Positions 34,755 to 44,106 of a stretch of DNA of 64,000 nucleotides are shown here, in pieces (position 1 is the stretch's first letter; the number at the start of each line of letters is the position of its first letter). The notes beneath the pieces are model-generated. The model saw only the letters and a program-made list of their open reading frames with translations, had not been told where the DNA came from and did not search any database. Origin of the DNA: Pseudoneobacillus sp042683745 (GTDB lineage: Bacteria > Bacillota > Bacilli > Bacillales > Cytobacillaceae). Where the stretch lies: positions 186,001 through 250,000 of the forward strand of contig NZ_JBHUJX010000007.1 of the NCBI RefSeq assembly GCF_042683745.1, read 5' to 3'. The position numbers were made by a program, and so were the translations under genes.

Positions 34755-35858
34755 TTAAACTAATTTTTTCCGTAATGTACTGACTGCTAATAAAAGAAAA
34801 GGAAGAGCAAGTCCATACGTTGAAACGTATAGTGGCCAAATTTCTTTGTCAAATGTAATTGATTTAATAACATTGGGATATAAAATTAAAGAAAGTGAAA
34901 CTGCGATTACCCCTAATGGAAGGGTAAGTGGCCGATAATCTTTTAGATTAAATATTTGTGCAAGACCTATAACAGACGCATAAAAATAAAGCGACATTTT
35001 AAAATAAATAGTAAAAATCCACATGGTGGCCACTATTGCTTCTATCCGTTGGAAAAAATCCCCTATATTTATCATTCTAGCCAAAGCATAACTTGGATAC
35101 ATCTGTCTTGCACTGTTCTCAGGACCTAAACACAAAATAACTAGAGTAACAATGAGAATCAAACAGATTCCTCCTATAAGTATTCCAATAAAAAAGTCTT
35201 TTTCAGCTACTTTAGGTTGATTCACTGAAACTGGAAATATCATTAGCAATACAACCAAAGGGAAAGAAAAGATACTTGTAAAAAGAAGAACAGCACGTAT
35301 CATGGGTTTTATTCCTGCTTCGAAAAAGGGTTGAATGTTTTCAAACTTATATTGAAAAGGAGGTAAAAATACTGAAACCACTAGAATGATGAATAAAATA
35401 AAAAAGAAAGGAAATAAAATTTCTCCAGTTCGAGCTAAAGTTTCAATACCGAGGCGAATTCCCATTATTAAAATGCAGGAAAATAGTATTATTGTTGCTT
35501 CGATTGGCGTATCAGGCATGATTTGTGTTGTCAAGAAATTACCAACATAAAATAATAATGCTGAAGTTGAGTATAGCGAAAAGAAAACAAACGTTAGAGA
35601 AACAATCTTACCTATCCATTTTCCAAGCACTGTTTCAATGATTTCAACCAGTGTCATATTGGGGAATTTTCTGCTTATAGAAATATATAAAACCGCCAAT
35701 AAAATACTAATGACTACACCGATTGCAACTGCGATCCATGCATCTTGTTTTACCTCTTGAGCCAGAATTGCTGGAATCACTAAGATAGTCGTACCTATAG
35801 AATATAAAATCACTAATATTCCAAATTGTCGTGCACTAATTTTGATGTTTTTTTCCAT
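34755..35858 (-). CDS. GerB-type germination permease
   Basis: 367 residues, ten membrane helices, GerAB/ArcD/ProY family (APC-fold): begins ISARQFGILVILYSIGTTILVIP and carries the conserved FQRIEAIVATMWI. Known as the germinant-sensing subunit of Ger receptors. Spacing to the lipoprotein gene is 44 bases. RBS TTGGAAG. Confidence 0.95.
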   Translation of the reverse strand: MEKNIKISARQFGILVILYSIGTTILVIPAILAQEVKQDAWIAVAIGVVISILLAVLYISISRKFPNMTLVEIIETVLGKWIGKIVSLTFVFFSLYSTSALLFYVGNFLTTQIMPDTPIEATIILFSCILIMGIRLGIETLARTGEILFPFFFILFIILVVSVFLPPFQYKFENIQPFFEAGIKPMIRAVLLFTSIFSFPLVVLLMIFPVSVNQPKVAEKDFFIGILIGGICLILIVTLVILCLGPENSARQMYPSYALARMINIGDFFQRIEAIVATMWIFTIYFKMSLYFYASVIGLAQIFNLKDYRPLTLPLGVIAVSLSLILYPNVIKSITFDKEIWPLYVSTYGLALPFLLLAVSTLRKKLV

Positions 35859-35928
35859 ATTCTAACTTCCAATCAATATTTAGTATTCTTAATGTTATCA
35901 ATGATCCATTAGAATAATCGCCAGTTTT

Positions 35929-36162
35929 TCACTTTAATAATTGATCAATCATATTAGAGAGCGGTTGATAAATAGCAATTATCCATTCTAGTGGATTGGG
36001 AATCTTCATTTCCAGCACTTGGGCAACGCTTAACACGATTCCGATTAGTAACAGTATTGAAAATATCCATAATTCTTTTTTTAATTTTTTTCTTAACAGA
36101 GGAGGAACATCTATCGCAATAATGATAGCAACGATTACCAAAATTCCTGCAACAGCCACCAT
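35929..36162 (-). CDS. Small ger-operon membrane protein (YfkS-like)
   Basis: 77 residues. Two membrane helices (VAVAGILVIVAIIIAIDVP, ELWIFSILLLIGIVLSVAQVL). A strong RBS (GGGAGGAG) precedes ATG 36162. It sits between the gerA and gerB genes, as the short subunit-D-type genes do in other Bacillus ger operons (yfkS position). Probably a receptor-associated modulator. Confidence 0.85.
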   Translation of the reverse strand: MVAVAGILVIVAIIIAIDVPPLLRKKLKKELWIFSILLLIGIVLSVAQVLEMKIPNPLEWIIAIYQPLSNMIDQLLK

Positions 36163-36210
36163 ATTCGTAACTCCTCCCCTTTACTTTTTTCAGATCGCAA
36201 ATGAATCCAT

Positions 36211-36330
36211 TTACTTTTGTTTATTAAATTCTGTATATCGCTCATAATAAAGTCTTTCGTCATCAAACCCACTTTGGTCAAACGCGGACGATGTACTAGT
36301 ATCGATCAGCAACAGAACGTCCGAGTTAAT
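36211..36330 (-). other. Short reading frame after gerA without canonical start
   Basis: A frame in the +1 register to gerA reads INSDVLLLIDTSTSSAFDQS.. to a stop at 36211 and is open back into the gerA end, which has an A6 run (CGA AAA AAG TAA). It has no ATG/GTG/TTG. Either a gerA tail cut off by an indel in the A run, or chance. The rest of the 36163-36352 gap holds the ribosome site of the next gene. Confidence 0.3.
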
Positions 36331-36352
36331 ATTGACCCTTATCTCACTTTTG

Positions 36353-37948
36353 TTACTTTTTTCGAGGTGGTTTCGGGGCCGGACTATGTTCTCGTCTAAT
36401 GTTCTTTTGGCTGATTAAACGTGGGCGGGAAGTCATTTTCCACAAGGGTTTTCGAATAAGCGTATCCTTAATGTCATCATGGATAAATGGGCCAAAAGGG
36501 CTCATATAAGGTACTCCAAATGAACGTAAGCTGCACATATGGAGTATAAGTGCAATAAACCCAATGAGTATCCCGAATAAACCAAAGGATGCAGCAAGTC
36601 CCATCATTGGGAAACGAAGTATTCGTATAGACATAGACATGGCTAAGGAAGGTAGGATGAAGCTTGAAATGGCCGTGATAGCTACGACGATTACCATGGC
36701 AGCCGACACAATTCCAGCCTCAACTGCGGCTGTCCCAATCACCAGTGTCCCTACAATGGATATAGCTGAACCTATAGCCTTTGGCATTCGTAAACTGGCT
36801 TCTCGCAAGATTTCAAACGCCCCCTCCATCATAAGTGCTTCAATAAATGCTGGAAACGGAACCCCTTCCCGTTGAGCAGCTAGACCAATCAACAGACCAG
36901 TTGGTAACATTTCCTGATGAAAAGTGGTGATTGCAATATATAAGGAAGGTCCCAAAAGCGCTATAAAAATACTTAAATAACGAAGTAAACGAATGAGAGT
37001 GCTAATATCTGAGCGCTGATAATAATCTTCGGCAGCGTGTATGAAAGAGACGAAGAGCGCCGGAACGACCAGAACAATGGGAGTTCCATCCACTAATATG
37101 GCGACTTTCCCTTCTAAAAGTTCAGCAGCAATTACATCAGGGCGCTCTGAGTAATAAATAGTCGGAAATGGAGTGTACGTTTCATCCTGTATTAATTCCT
37201 CAATATAACCACTTTCTAATATCCCATCTATATCAATTCGATCTAATCGCTTATGCACTTCTTTGACCACTTTATCATTCACAATTCCATCGATATACAT
37301 GATTGCGACATCGGTTTTGGTTAATCTCCCAATTTGTTTCGATTCGATCCATAGATGAGGAGTTTTTATTTTTCGACGGACTAGTGCCGTATTGAAACGC
37401 AAATTTTCCGTAAAACCTTCCTTCGGCCCTCGAATAACGGTTTCCGTCGTGGACTCCATAATACCGCGGGTTTCCCCCCCGCGCATGGAGATTATGAAAC
37501 CTTGTACATATCCATCCAACAAAAGAATAGCATCCCCAGATAATAGGGAAGTAAATAGAGTGCCGAATTCCGTAACATCTTTAATATCTCCCACTGCAAG
37601 GATGCGACTTTTCAATACTTGTAATACACTTTGATAAGACGAAATCATTTGATTTTGATAGGAATCAATATCTAACATAAGTGATTCCAAAATAAAATTC
37701 TGAATGGAATTCGTATCGACCATTCCATCCGTATAGATAATACCAGCTGCTATCGATTTCTCTTTGCCAATTAGTATCTCTCTAATCACGATATCACTGC
37801 TATTTCCAAGTATTTGCTTTATATATTGAACATTTTCTTTAAGACTTTTCACTAAATGCTCATCTTCCAAATCCTTATTTAAATCATCATGCTCGAATGA
37901 AAATTGACCAATACTGGCCTTTTTTCTGCTTTTCTTAAAAAAACTCAT
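36353..37948 (-). CDS. GerA-type germination receptor subunit
   Basis: 531 residues. N-terminal soluble half (about 1-300) and four to five membrane helices (about 310-470): the GerABKA signatures GYVQGFIISMRGGETRGIMESTTETVIRGPKEGFTENLRFNTALVRRKI and LPTGLLIGLAAQREGVPFPAFIEALMMEGAFEILREASLRMPKAIGSAISIVGTLVIG are visible. First gene of gerA-small-gerB-gerC. Expected in forespore under sigma-G. A stop is followed by a +1 frame remnant. Confidence 0.96.
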   Translation of the reverse strand: MSFFKKSRKKASIGQFSFEHDDLNKDLEDEHLVKSLKENVQYIKQILGNSSDIVIREILIGKEKSIAAGIIYTDGMVDTNSIQNFILESLMLDIDSYQNQMISSYQSVLQVLKSRILAVGDIKDVTEFGTLFTSLLSGDAILLLDGYVQGFIISMRGGETRGIMESTTETVIRGPKEGFTENLRFNTALVRRKIKTPHLWIESKQIGRLTKTDVAIMYIDGIVNDKVVKEVHKRLDRIDIDGILESGYIEELIQDETYTPFPTIYYSERPDVIAAELLEGKVAILVDGTPIVLVVPALFVSFIHAAEDYYQRSDISTLIRLLRYLSIFIALLGPSLYIAITTFHQEMLPTGLLIGLAAQREGVPFPAFIEALMMEGAFEILREASLRMPKAIGSAISIVGTLVIGTAAVEAGIVSAAMVIVVAITAISSFILPSLAMSMSIRILRFPMMGLAASFGLFGILIGFIALILHMCSLRSFGVPYMSPFGPFIHDDIKDTLIRKPLWKMTSRPRLISQKNIRREHSPAPKPPRKK

Positions 37949-38118
37949 AATTTTATCCTCTCTTAAGAGTAATTTATTTCTTTAATATTCATTTTTTACC
38001 ATTACAACATTCTTTATTCTTGGGAAGCAGAGGGACGGTTCTTTCGCTTCCAACTAAGCTTTCAATGAGTCCACAAAAAAAAGGAAGCAGAGGTTCTTTT
38101 GCTTCCTTCTTTCTTTAT

Positions 38119-38901
38119 CTATGCTTTAAAAATAAGATTAGATGAAACTCCTAAAATTCTTGCTGCTTGGCGTTGTGATAAACCATCGATCTGTTTTATT
38201 TTTTGGAGTAATCCATTTCTTTGTTGCTTAGGTAAACTTTTCACTTGAGCTATATCAATCATACCCAGCACCCTCTTGATTTCTTGTCTTGCCTCTTCAT
38301 CTGGTAGTCTCCTTTTATTCACTCTATCCTCTAAGCATGTATCATTATTACATCTTTCATTAAATTCCTTAAATCTTTCCTTGGCGACCGTAATATCGGG
38401 CGAAAACATATTTAAAATAAATTCGTCATCAAGCAACTTCCACGGATAAGTTTTTTTATCGTAATAGCTTTGATAACTACTCCATCTCCATTCATCTATC
38501 AAATTAACCATTCTAGCCTTTAATGGATTTTGGTGGATGTACCTTATAACTGTAAGTAGGTACCTAGTGGTCTCTACATTCTCACTTTTAAATCGATCCT
38601 GAAATAAATGTCCTGTTGTATTATACTTCCAGTTATAATACCAGACATAACTAACGCCTAACCGTTTCATTGTAACGGAAATATCCTCAGTACCTTCTTT
38701 CAAAAGAAGATGGACATGATTACTCATTAAACACCAAGCATAAACACTTATTTCCGATTTCGATTTATATTTTTTTATTATTTCAAGAAATCTTATACAG
38801 TCGTTTTCATCATGAAATATTTCTTGCCTGTTTGCACCTCTTAACATAATGTGATATATTCCGCTCCTACTTTTAACTCTAGCTTCACGAGATATTTTCA
38901 T
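38119..38901 (-). CDS. REP-associated tyrosine (Y1/RAYT-type) transposase
   Basis: 260 residues from ATG 38901 (GTG codons at 38904/38907 read in frame; GGTGG precedes the ATG). A Y1 HUH fold: GIYHIMLRGANRQEIF, HUH motif NHVHLL (H62, H64), TGHLFQDRFKSE, and the catalytic Tyr121 in IRYIHQNP. The C-terminal HTH (GLSQRQAARILGVSS, about 240-257) is typical of the Firmicute version. Such enzymes nick and join single-stranded DNA at REP hairpins. Ends right at the nearby repeats. Confidence 0.93.
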   Translation of the reverse strand: MKISREARVKSRSGIYHIMLRGANRQEIFHDENDCIRFLEIIKKYKSKSEISVYAWCLMSNHVHLLLKEGTEDISVTMKRLGVSYVWYYNWKYNTTGHLFQDRFKSENVETTRYLLTVIRYIHQNPLKARMVNLIDEWRWSSYQSYYDKKTYPWKLLDDEFILNMFSPDITVAKERFKEFNERCNNDTCLEDRVNKRRLPDEEARQEIKRVLGMIDIAQVKSLPKQQRNGLLQKIKQIDGLSQRQAARILGVSSNLIFKA

Positions 38902-39217
38902 CACCACCAGCTATTAAAAATTTTTTTAATGGATGATTCGATTAGAAAAATAAGAAGGTCAAAATCGTGGTCGTCTTGATGACGATTAACTTAAATGAGA
39001 TACATCGGAGCCAGCATTAGAGATTACTTTTAAAACATTTCGGTCTTTTGGATATGAATGGGAGTAATTTTCAGATGACAAGAAATTCATCAATTGGAAG
39101 AAATACTTTGAGGACTATTAAAACATAAAGACAGTCATACCTGGCCTGATTTCAATTCCATCATATACCATTCCCCCAAATTTTTCACCACTTTGAAAAA
39201 TTTATCGACTAAAAAAA
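38902..39217. other. Region upstream of transposase, no gene seen
   Basis: 316 bp with stop codons in all frames read by eye; probably the transposase leader or remnant sequence of the unit. No repeat or hairpin beyond the flanking REP. Confidence 0.3.
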
Positions 39218-39261
39218 GGAAGCATGAGAACCGTCCCCACGCTTCCCCATGCTCCCAGCTT

Positions 39262-40620
39262 CTAAAAAAGTGCCACTCTTCCAGCCTTTACAATTTTAAA
39301 ATCCATATATCCTACTGGCTGCACAAGGAAATACAAGTTGTTCTCCCCATTTACTAGTGTTCCTTTGTAGCTTGGATCGAGCTCTACATTTACCTTCACG
39401 ATAAATTCTACTTGCGCTTTACCTCTGCCAATTTCGATCATGTTTACATATTCCATTTTTTTGATTCCTTTTTTGAACGCTTCAACGTTAAAGGATGTCG
39501 TGTCTAGGAATAAGTCCTGAGTAGCTTTCGTGTTTTTTAACAGAAGCTGCACAAAGTTAAAAGCAGGGTTCACATTTCCTGGAATGTCTAAATTCCAGAA
39601 AGGTTCTTTACTAATTTTCCAGCCTATTTTTTCATCATATTGGTATTCCACTAAATAATCTTGCTTTTCGGAGGTTTCACCAACTGGAACGGATAGGAGA
39701 AATACACTTATATTTTTCTCTGATTTTATTGGTTGAGCCGTTGCTTTCGTCCACTGTAATAACGAGCCGCCATCCGCTTCGATTTGTGCCATTTTTCCTT
39801 TATACTCGATGATTCCTCGAGATTGAATAAATTCCTCTGCTGCCTTTTGCGTTAAAGAAGCTTTTAAGTAAGCTAACAATTCTGCCTTCGTATCAATTTG
39901 GCTCGATAGATATCGATATGTCTTCCCTTGGTACGTAAATGTTCGATATTCTCCATTTCGGTACTCTCCACCTGCCTGAACGAAACTCGATGCTTTTGAA
40001 AAATTGGATGCCAGTTCCACTGCCTGTTTGTTCGTTAATTCTGTCGATTGTTCAAGGGCTGGTTCCTTACTTATTTTCCAACCTACCTTATTCACTTCTT
40101 GATACTCAATAAGATAATTTTGATTTTCTTTCGTTTCTTCTACTGGAACGATTAATCGATATACTCTACTATTTTTATCTTTTTTCACAAATTGAGCTGT
40201 TGCTTGTTCCCACTGCAATAAAGAGCCGCCATCTGACTCAACCTGAGCCATTTTTCCCTTGTACTCAATAATTCCTCGTGATTCAATAAATTTCGCCGCG
40301 GCAGTGGAAGTTAACGTTGCATTCAAATACGCTAACAACTCTTTTTTCGTATCTATACTTGAAGCTAAATAACGATACGTCTTTCCTTTATAGCTGAAGG
40401 TTTTATACTCTCCATCCTTGTAGTCACCACCACGTCCAACATAACTACTCGCTTTGGAAAAATTAATGGCCAGTTGCAGAACCTGTTTTTCGGTTAAATC
40501 ATGTTTAACAGGTGCTACTACCTTTGGCAGTTCCTTTGCCAAAGCGAAATTCGTATTCAATAAGAGTGGACCATTTAACATCGCAATCACTAATCCAGCA
40601 GCAAGAAATTTTTTATTCAT
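39262..40620 (-). CDS. Secreted protein with two tandem IseA-type domains
   Basis: 452 residues. ATG 40620 follows GGAGGTTATAAAA; the TTG at 40635 lies in that site. Signal peptide about 1-28 (ending NFALA). Two near-copies of the IseA/YoeB fold: 42-190 and 194-345, each with GGxYxxGEYxTFxYxGKTYRYL, ELLAYL, SRGIIEYKGKMAQ and ADGGSLLQW. IseA inhibits D,L-endopeptidases of the LytE/LytF/CwlO type by mimicking substrate. A third domain of about 105 residues (NVNPAFNFVQ..LF) is unlike IseA. Likely role: wall-hydrolase control, here with two binding heads. Confidence 0.9.
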   Translation of the reverse strand: MNKKFLAAGLVIAMLNGPLLLNTNFALAKELPKVVAPVKHDLTEKQVLQLAINFSKASSYVGRGGDYKDGEYKTFSYKGKTYRYLASSIDTKKELLAYLNATLTSTAAAKFIESRGIIEYKGKMAQVESDGGSLLQWEQATAQFVKKDKNSRVYRLIVPVEETKENQNYLIEYQEVNKVGWKISKEPALEQSTELTNKQAVELASNFSKASSFVQAGGEYRNGEYRTFTYQGKTYRYLSSQIDTKAELLAYLKASLTQKAAEEFIQSRGIIEYKGKMAQIEADGGSLLQWTKATAQPIKSEKNISVFLLSVPVGETSEKQDYLVEYQYDEKIGWKISKEPFWNLDIPGNVNPAFNFVQLLLKNTKATQDLFLDTTSFNVEAFKKGIKKMEYVNMIEIGRGKAQVEFIVKVNVELDPSYKGTLVNGENNLYFLVQPVGYMDFKIVKAGRVALF

Positions 40621-40834
40621 TTTTATAACCTCCAAAAGATGCGTTTTTTATTTTTACATCCTTTAGACGATGAAGTTTGGAGATCGGGTGAAGTTTTTTA
40701 AAAAATGGGTATAAATTACTAAATTGTCCCCGACCTACGTGAGGTGATTAGACTTAATCAGGCATTTTATGTCTTACCGGAACATCAGAAAAGGGCTACC
40801 TCCAACTCAACAAGTTAACCCCACAAAAAAAGAA

Positions 40835-40858
40835 AGAATCCAAATTTAATTGGATTCT
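40835..40858 (-). terminator. Terminator of the glutathione-peroxidase gene
   Basis: AGAATCC pairs with GGATTCT around AAATTTAATT; the minus strand then reads TTCTTTTTTT. Confidence 0.85.
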
Positions 40859-40876
40859 CTCTCTTTTACTAGATTA

Positions 40877-41425
40877 TTAGTTAAGCAATTGCTCGATGTC
40901 TTCTTTTATATCCATTGGATCAACTGTGGATTCGTAACGTTTGATAACGTTACCCTTTGTATCAACGAGGAATTTAGTGAAATTCCATTTAATCGAATCA
41001 CCGCTTAAGTATTCTGGATGCTTCTCCTTCAGGAAATGTACTAACCCGTTTGTACCAGGATGAGATGGATCAAACCCTTTGAACGGCTGTGACGATACGA
41101 GATAAGTGAATAATGGATGAGCATTGTCATCTCGTACATTTACTTTCTGAAACATTGGGAAAGATACGCCATAGCGGAGAGTGCAAAATGATTGGATTTT
41201 ATCATTCTCATCAGGTTCTTGCCCAGCAAATTGATTACAAGGGAAACCTAAAATTACAAGGCCCTTTTCTTTATAAGAATCATATAAACGTTGTAAATCT
41301 TCATATTGATATGTATATCCACATTGACTAGCGGTGTTAACTATTAAAATCACTTTGTCTTTATATGCTTCTAAATTAATTCTCTGCCCATTTATTGCAA
41401 CAGCTGAAAAATCATAAATGCTCAT
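40877..41425 (-). CDS. Glutathione-peroxidase-family thiol peroxidase
   Basis: 182 residues. Catalytic Cys35 in NTASQCGYT, Gln in FPCNQF (C63, Q65), Trp in WNFTKFLVD, plus Cys81 (SFCTLRYGV), which fits a thioredoxin-coupled resolving cysteine as in Bacillus BsaA. A cytosolic hydroperoxide reductase. Spacing: RBS TTGGAGGT before ATG 41425. Confidence 0.95.
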   Translation of the reverse strand: MSIYDFSAVAINGQRINLEAYKDKVILIVNTASQCGYTYQYEDLQRLYDSYKEKGLVILGFPCNQFAGQEPDENDKIQSFCTLRYGVSFPMFQKVNVRDDNAHPLFTYLVSSQPFKGFDPSHPGTNGLVHFLKEKHPEYLSGDSIKWNFTKFLVDTKGNVIKRYESTVDPMDIKEDIEQLLN

Positions 41426-41594
41426 TCTTTACCTCCAAGGAAATTTGTGAATTAAAATTGCATTATGAATATTCTACTATCTAACTATTGAAATAGAAAA
41501 TTTAAACTACTAGTATTAAATGCTAAACTACATATAAATATGACAAGCATCATGTATAGAACCTTTACATCAAAAATTTTAGGAGGCTAAGAAC

Positions 41595-41903
41595 ATGAAT
41601 ATCGATATGTCCACGCATACAAGATATGTCATTTTATTAACAATGAATTCCGGGAGGGAGCTTTCGGAGGAACTAATTAAAGAACATGTGGCTTTCTTGC
41701 GTAATTTGGAACAAAACCATCAACTAGAATTATGCGGACCGTTCACAGACTATCGTGGGGGTATGGTTATTATTCGTGCTGCATCGTATGAAGAGGCAAA
41801 GCGAATCGCCGAATCAGATCCATTTGTTTCAAGTGGTACAGAGTCTTACGAACTTCGTACATGGCAACTTTCCAATGAAGAAAACAATCATTTATTAACA
41901 TAA
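41595..41903 (+). CDS. YciI-like protein
   Basis: 102 residues. YciI/YCII fold: RYVILLTMNSGRELSEELIKEHVAFLRNLEQNHQLELCGPFTDYRGGMVIIRAASYEEAKRIAESDPFVSSG (the GP..D..GGM..I..A and EAKRIAESDPF patterns are typical, the latter holding the conserved His/Asp region). RBS AGGAGG. Biochemical role unsettled. Confidence 0.85.
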   Translation: MNIDMSTHTRYVILLTMNSGRELSEELIKEHVAFLRNLEQNHQLELCGPFTDYRGGMVIIRAASYEEAKRIAESDPFVSSGTESYELRTWQLSNEENNHLLT

Positions 41904-41954
41904 ACTAACACAGCTCACACACTGAAACTCTAATACTTGCTAATTTTTTTTAAA

Positions 41955-42007
41955 AAGCAACAAGTCATTACTCAGCACTCATCCGCTTTGTAATGGCTTG
42001 TTGCTTC
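41955..42007. terminator. Hairpin after yciI-like gene
   Basis: AAGCAACAAG-CATTAC pairs with GTAATG-CTTGTTGCTT; T-rich on the minus strand. It lies between two plus genes and probably ends the first. Confidence 0.6.
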
Positions 42008-42124
42008 TACTATCATTTTCGCTTCCCCAAAGTGACAAGCGTCAACAATTTATTGTATATTTAAAATATTAAATTATTTCTAAACTAGAATATCACAAAT
42101 TAAAGATAAGTGGAGGTTGGTAGG

Positions 42125-43066
42125 ATGCAATATCGTCGATTAGGCAATTCTGGATTAAAGGTTAGTGAGATTAGTCTTGGAAGTTGGCTTACTTATGGAG
42201 GGTATGTGGAAGAACAAAATGCCGTATCATCGATTGATTTAGCCTATGAAATGGGTATTAATTTCTTTGATACTGCAAATGTTTACATACGTGGTGAGGC
42301 AGAAAAGGTAGTCGGAAAGGCACTTAATAAATATCCTAGAAGCTCCTATGTGTTGGCAACAAAGGTGTTTGGAAAAATGGGTGATGGTCCGAATGACCAA
42401 GGGTTATCACGAAAACATATTATCGAGCAGTGTGATGCAAGTCTAAAGCGACTTGGCATGGACTATATTGATGTTTATTATTGCCACCGATATCACCAAG
42501 AAACACCGTTAGAAGAAACCTTACGCGCATTAGACGATCTTGTTCGTCAAGGAAAAGTGCTATATATAGGCGTCAGTGAATGGACCCCTGAGCAAATCAC
42601 CGAGGCCGTTCATCTTGCTGACAAGAAACTATTCGATCGAATCATTGTAAACCAACCGAATTACAGCATGCTCCATCGTAATATTGAAAAAGAAATCATT
42701 CCGGTGAGTGAAAAACACGGTATTGGTCAGGTAGTGTTCTCCCCACTTGCCCAAGGTGTCTTAACCGGAAAATACAAAAAAGGCGAGCAAGTACCAGAAG
42801 GAACCCGCGCAGCTCAACAACATTTAAAAATTTCGCAGCTAACAGATAATAATCTTGATAAAGTAGAACGACTAAAAGGAATAGCAACGGAAGAAAATCT
42901 TACACTTAGTCAGTTAGCACTAGCATGGATATTACGTCAGCCAAATGTATCAAGTGCCATTGTCGGTGCAAGCCGCCCAGAACAATTAGCTGAAAACGTA
43001 AAAGCATCAGGTGTAAAATTGTCTACAAACACCGTTGAGAAAATTAATGAAATTTTACATTCTTAA
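42125..43066 (+). CDS. Aldo/keto reductase
   Basis: 313 residues. ATG 42125 with GGAGG ten bases upstream (MQYRRLG is the usual family start). Catalytic tetrad Asp49, Tyr54, Lys80, His121; NADPH site at SPLAQGVLTGKYK and IVGASRPEQL. YhdN/KCNAB-like clade. Reduces aldehydes/ketones in the cytosol. Confidence 0.95.
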   Translation: MQYRRLGNSGLKVSEISLGSWLTYGGYVEEQNAVSSIDLAYEMGINFFDTANVYIRGEAEKVVGKALNKYPRSSYVLATKVFGKMGDGPNDQGLSRKHIIEQCDASLKRLGMDYIDVYYCHRYHQETPLEETLRALDDLVRQGKVLYIGVSEWTPEQITEAVHLADKKLFDRIIVNQPNYSMLHRNIEKEIIPVSEKHGIGQVVFSPLAQGVLTGKYKKGEQVPEGTRAAQQHLKISQLTDNNLDKVERLKGIATEENLTLSQLALAWILRQPNVSSAIVGASRPEQLAENVKASGVKLSTNTVEKINEILHS

Positions 43067-43107
43067 GTGAAAGAGAGACAGGTTGGTTCCCTGTCTCTCT
43101 TTCACTT
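43065..43107 (+). terminator. Strong terminator of the AKR gene
   Basis: AAGTGAAAGAGAGACAGG pairs with CCTGTCTCTCTTTCACTT around a short loop; overlaps the stop codon. Confidence 0.88.
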
Positions 43108-43126
43108 ACCTAAATGGTACCTAAAG

Positions 43127-43876
43127 CTATTCCTCATAAATCATCTTTCTGGTCATCCCTCCATCAATGGTGAGATTGGTTCCTGTTACAAAATCATTCT
43201 CTTTCCTTGTTAAAAACAAGCAGGCTCTAGCAATATCGGATGGTGTTCCCACTCTTTTGGAAAAATGCTGCTCGTGATCAATATCTCTTAATTGTGAATA
43301 ATCCCCTGTCTCAATCCAACCTGGAGATATCGAATTTACTGTAATTCGTTCCTCACTTAATGAAGCTGCTAGTGCATGAGTTAGCGCGACTATTCCTCCT
43401 TTCGTAGCCGCATAAGCCTCTGAATGAGGTTCTGACATAAAGGCACGAGTCGATGCAATATTGACGATGCTTCCACCATCTTCATTTTCTTTCATATATT
43501 TTGCCGCTTCCCTTGAGCATAAAAACACACTTCGTAAGTTTGTATTTAGGATGTCATCCCAGTCTTGGACCGTTACTTCATATAGAGATTTAAACAACCC
43601 TTTTCCAGCATTATTTATTAAAATATGTATGGCTTGGTAGATTTCTTTAATGGTTTTCATCAATTGAACCACATCTTCTTCTTTTCTTACATCTGTTTTG
43701 ACGAACAGCGCTTTCCCACCGCTATCGATGATCTTTTTTGCCACTCTTTTTCCAGCTTCTTCATCTATATCAGCTAGAACGACCTGAGCTCCCTCTTCTG
43801 CATATTGATAAGCGATCCCCTGCCCAATGCCATTTGCAGCACCAGTAATAATCACTACTTTATTTGAAAAATTCAT
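43127..43876 (-). CDS. SDR-family oxidoreductase
   Basis: 249 residues. ATG 43876, nine bases after GGGAGG; a longer reading to 43909 lacks a site. NAD(P)-binding TGAANGIG (11-18), NNAGKG, catalytic Ser in ASTRAF, Tyr-x3-Lys as YAATK. Glucose-1-dehydrogenase/FabG-like clade. Substrate not assignable. Confidence 0.93.
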   Translation of the reverse strand: MNFSNKVVIITGAANGIGQGIAYQYAEEGAQVVLADIDEEAGKRVAKKIIDSGGKALFVKTDVRKEEDVVQLMKTIKEIYQAIHILINNAGKGLFKSLYEVTVQDWDDILNTNLRSVFLCSREAAKYMKENEDGGSIVNIASTRAFMSEPHSEAYAATKGGIVALTHALAASLSEERITVNSISPGWIETGDYSQLRDIDHEQHFSKRVGTPSDIARACLFLTRKENDFVTGTNLTIDGGMTRKMIYEE

Positions 43877-44106
43877 CCTTATCAGCCTCCCTTTACTTAT
43901 TGTGTTCACTGTTTCCGGGTAAATTCTGTTTCATGTATCAAGAGCTTCCTAAGTAAATGCGATAATTTCCTTCATATTAAATGAAAATGCTCACGTCAGT
44001 AAAGGTGATTAAGCTCTCCTACTAAAGTTGTAGACAAATTCCCTACTAATAAACGGTTTCGCTAGTCTTGAAACAAATTAGAATGAATACCAAGGAGATG
44101 ATAAAA

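Larger units (their letters stand above)
38023..39263 (-). mobile_element. RAYT transposase gene framed by REP-like repeats
   Basis: Left: GGAAGCAGAGGGACGGTTCT..CGCTTCC (38023-38051) and a shortened second copy (38083-38106). Right: the inverted copy 39218-39246 (GGAAGCATGAGAACCGTCCCC..GCTTCC) plus tail CCATGCTCCCAGCTTC to 39262. The repeats face each other around the transposase gene, so gene plus flanks look like one unit; the same repeat and the same right tail occur as a 135-bp miniature at 33.4 kb. Confidence 0.75.
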
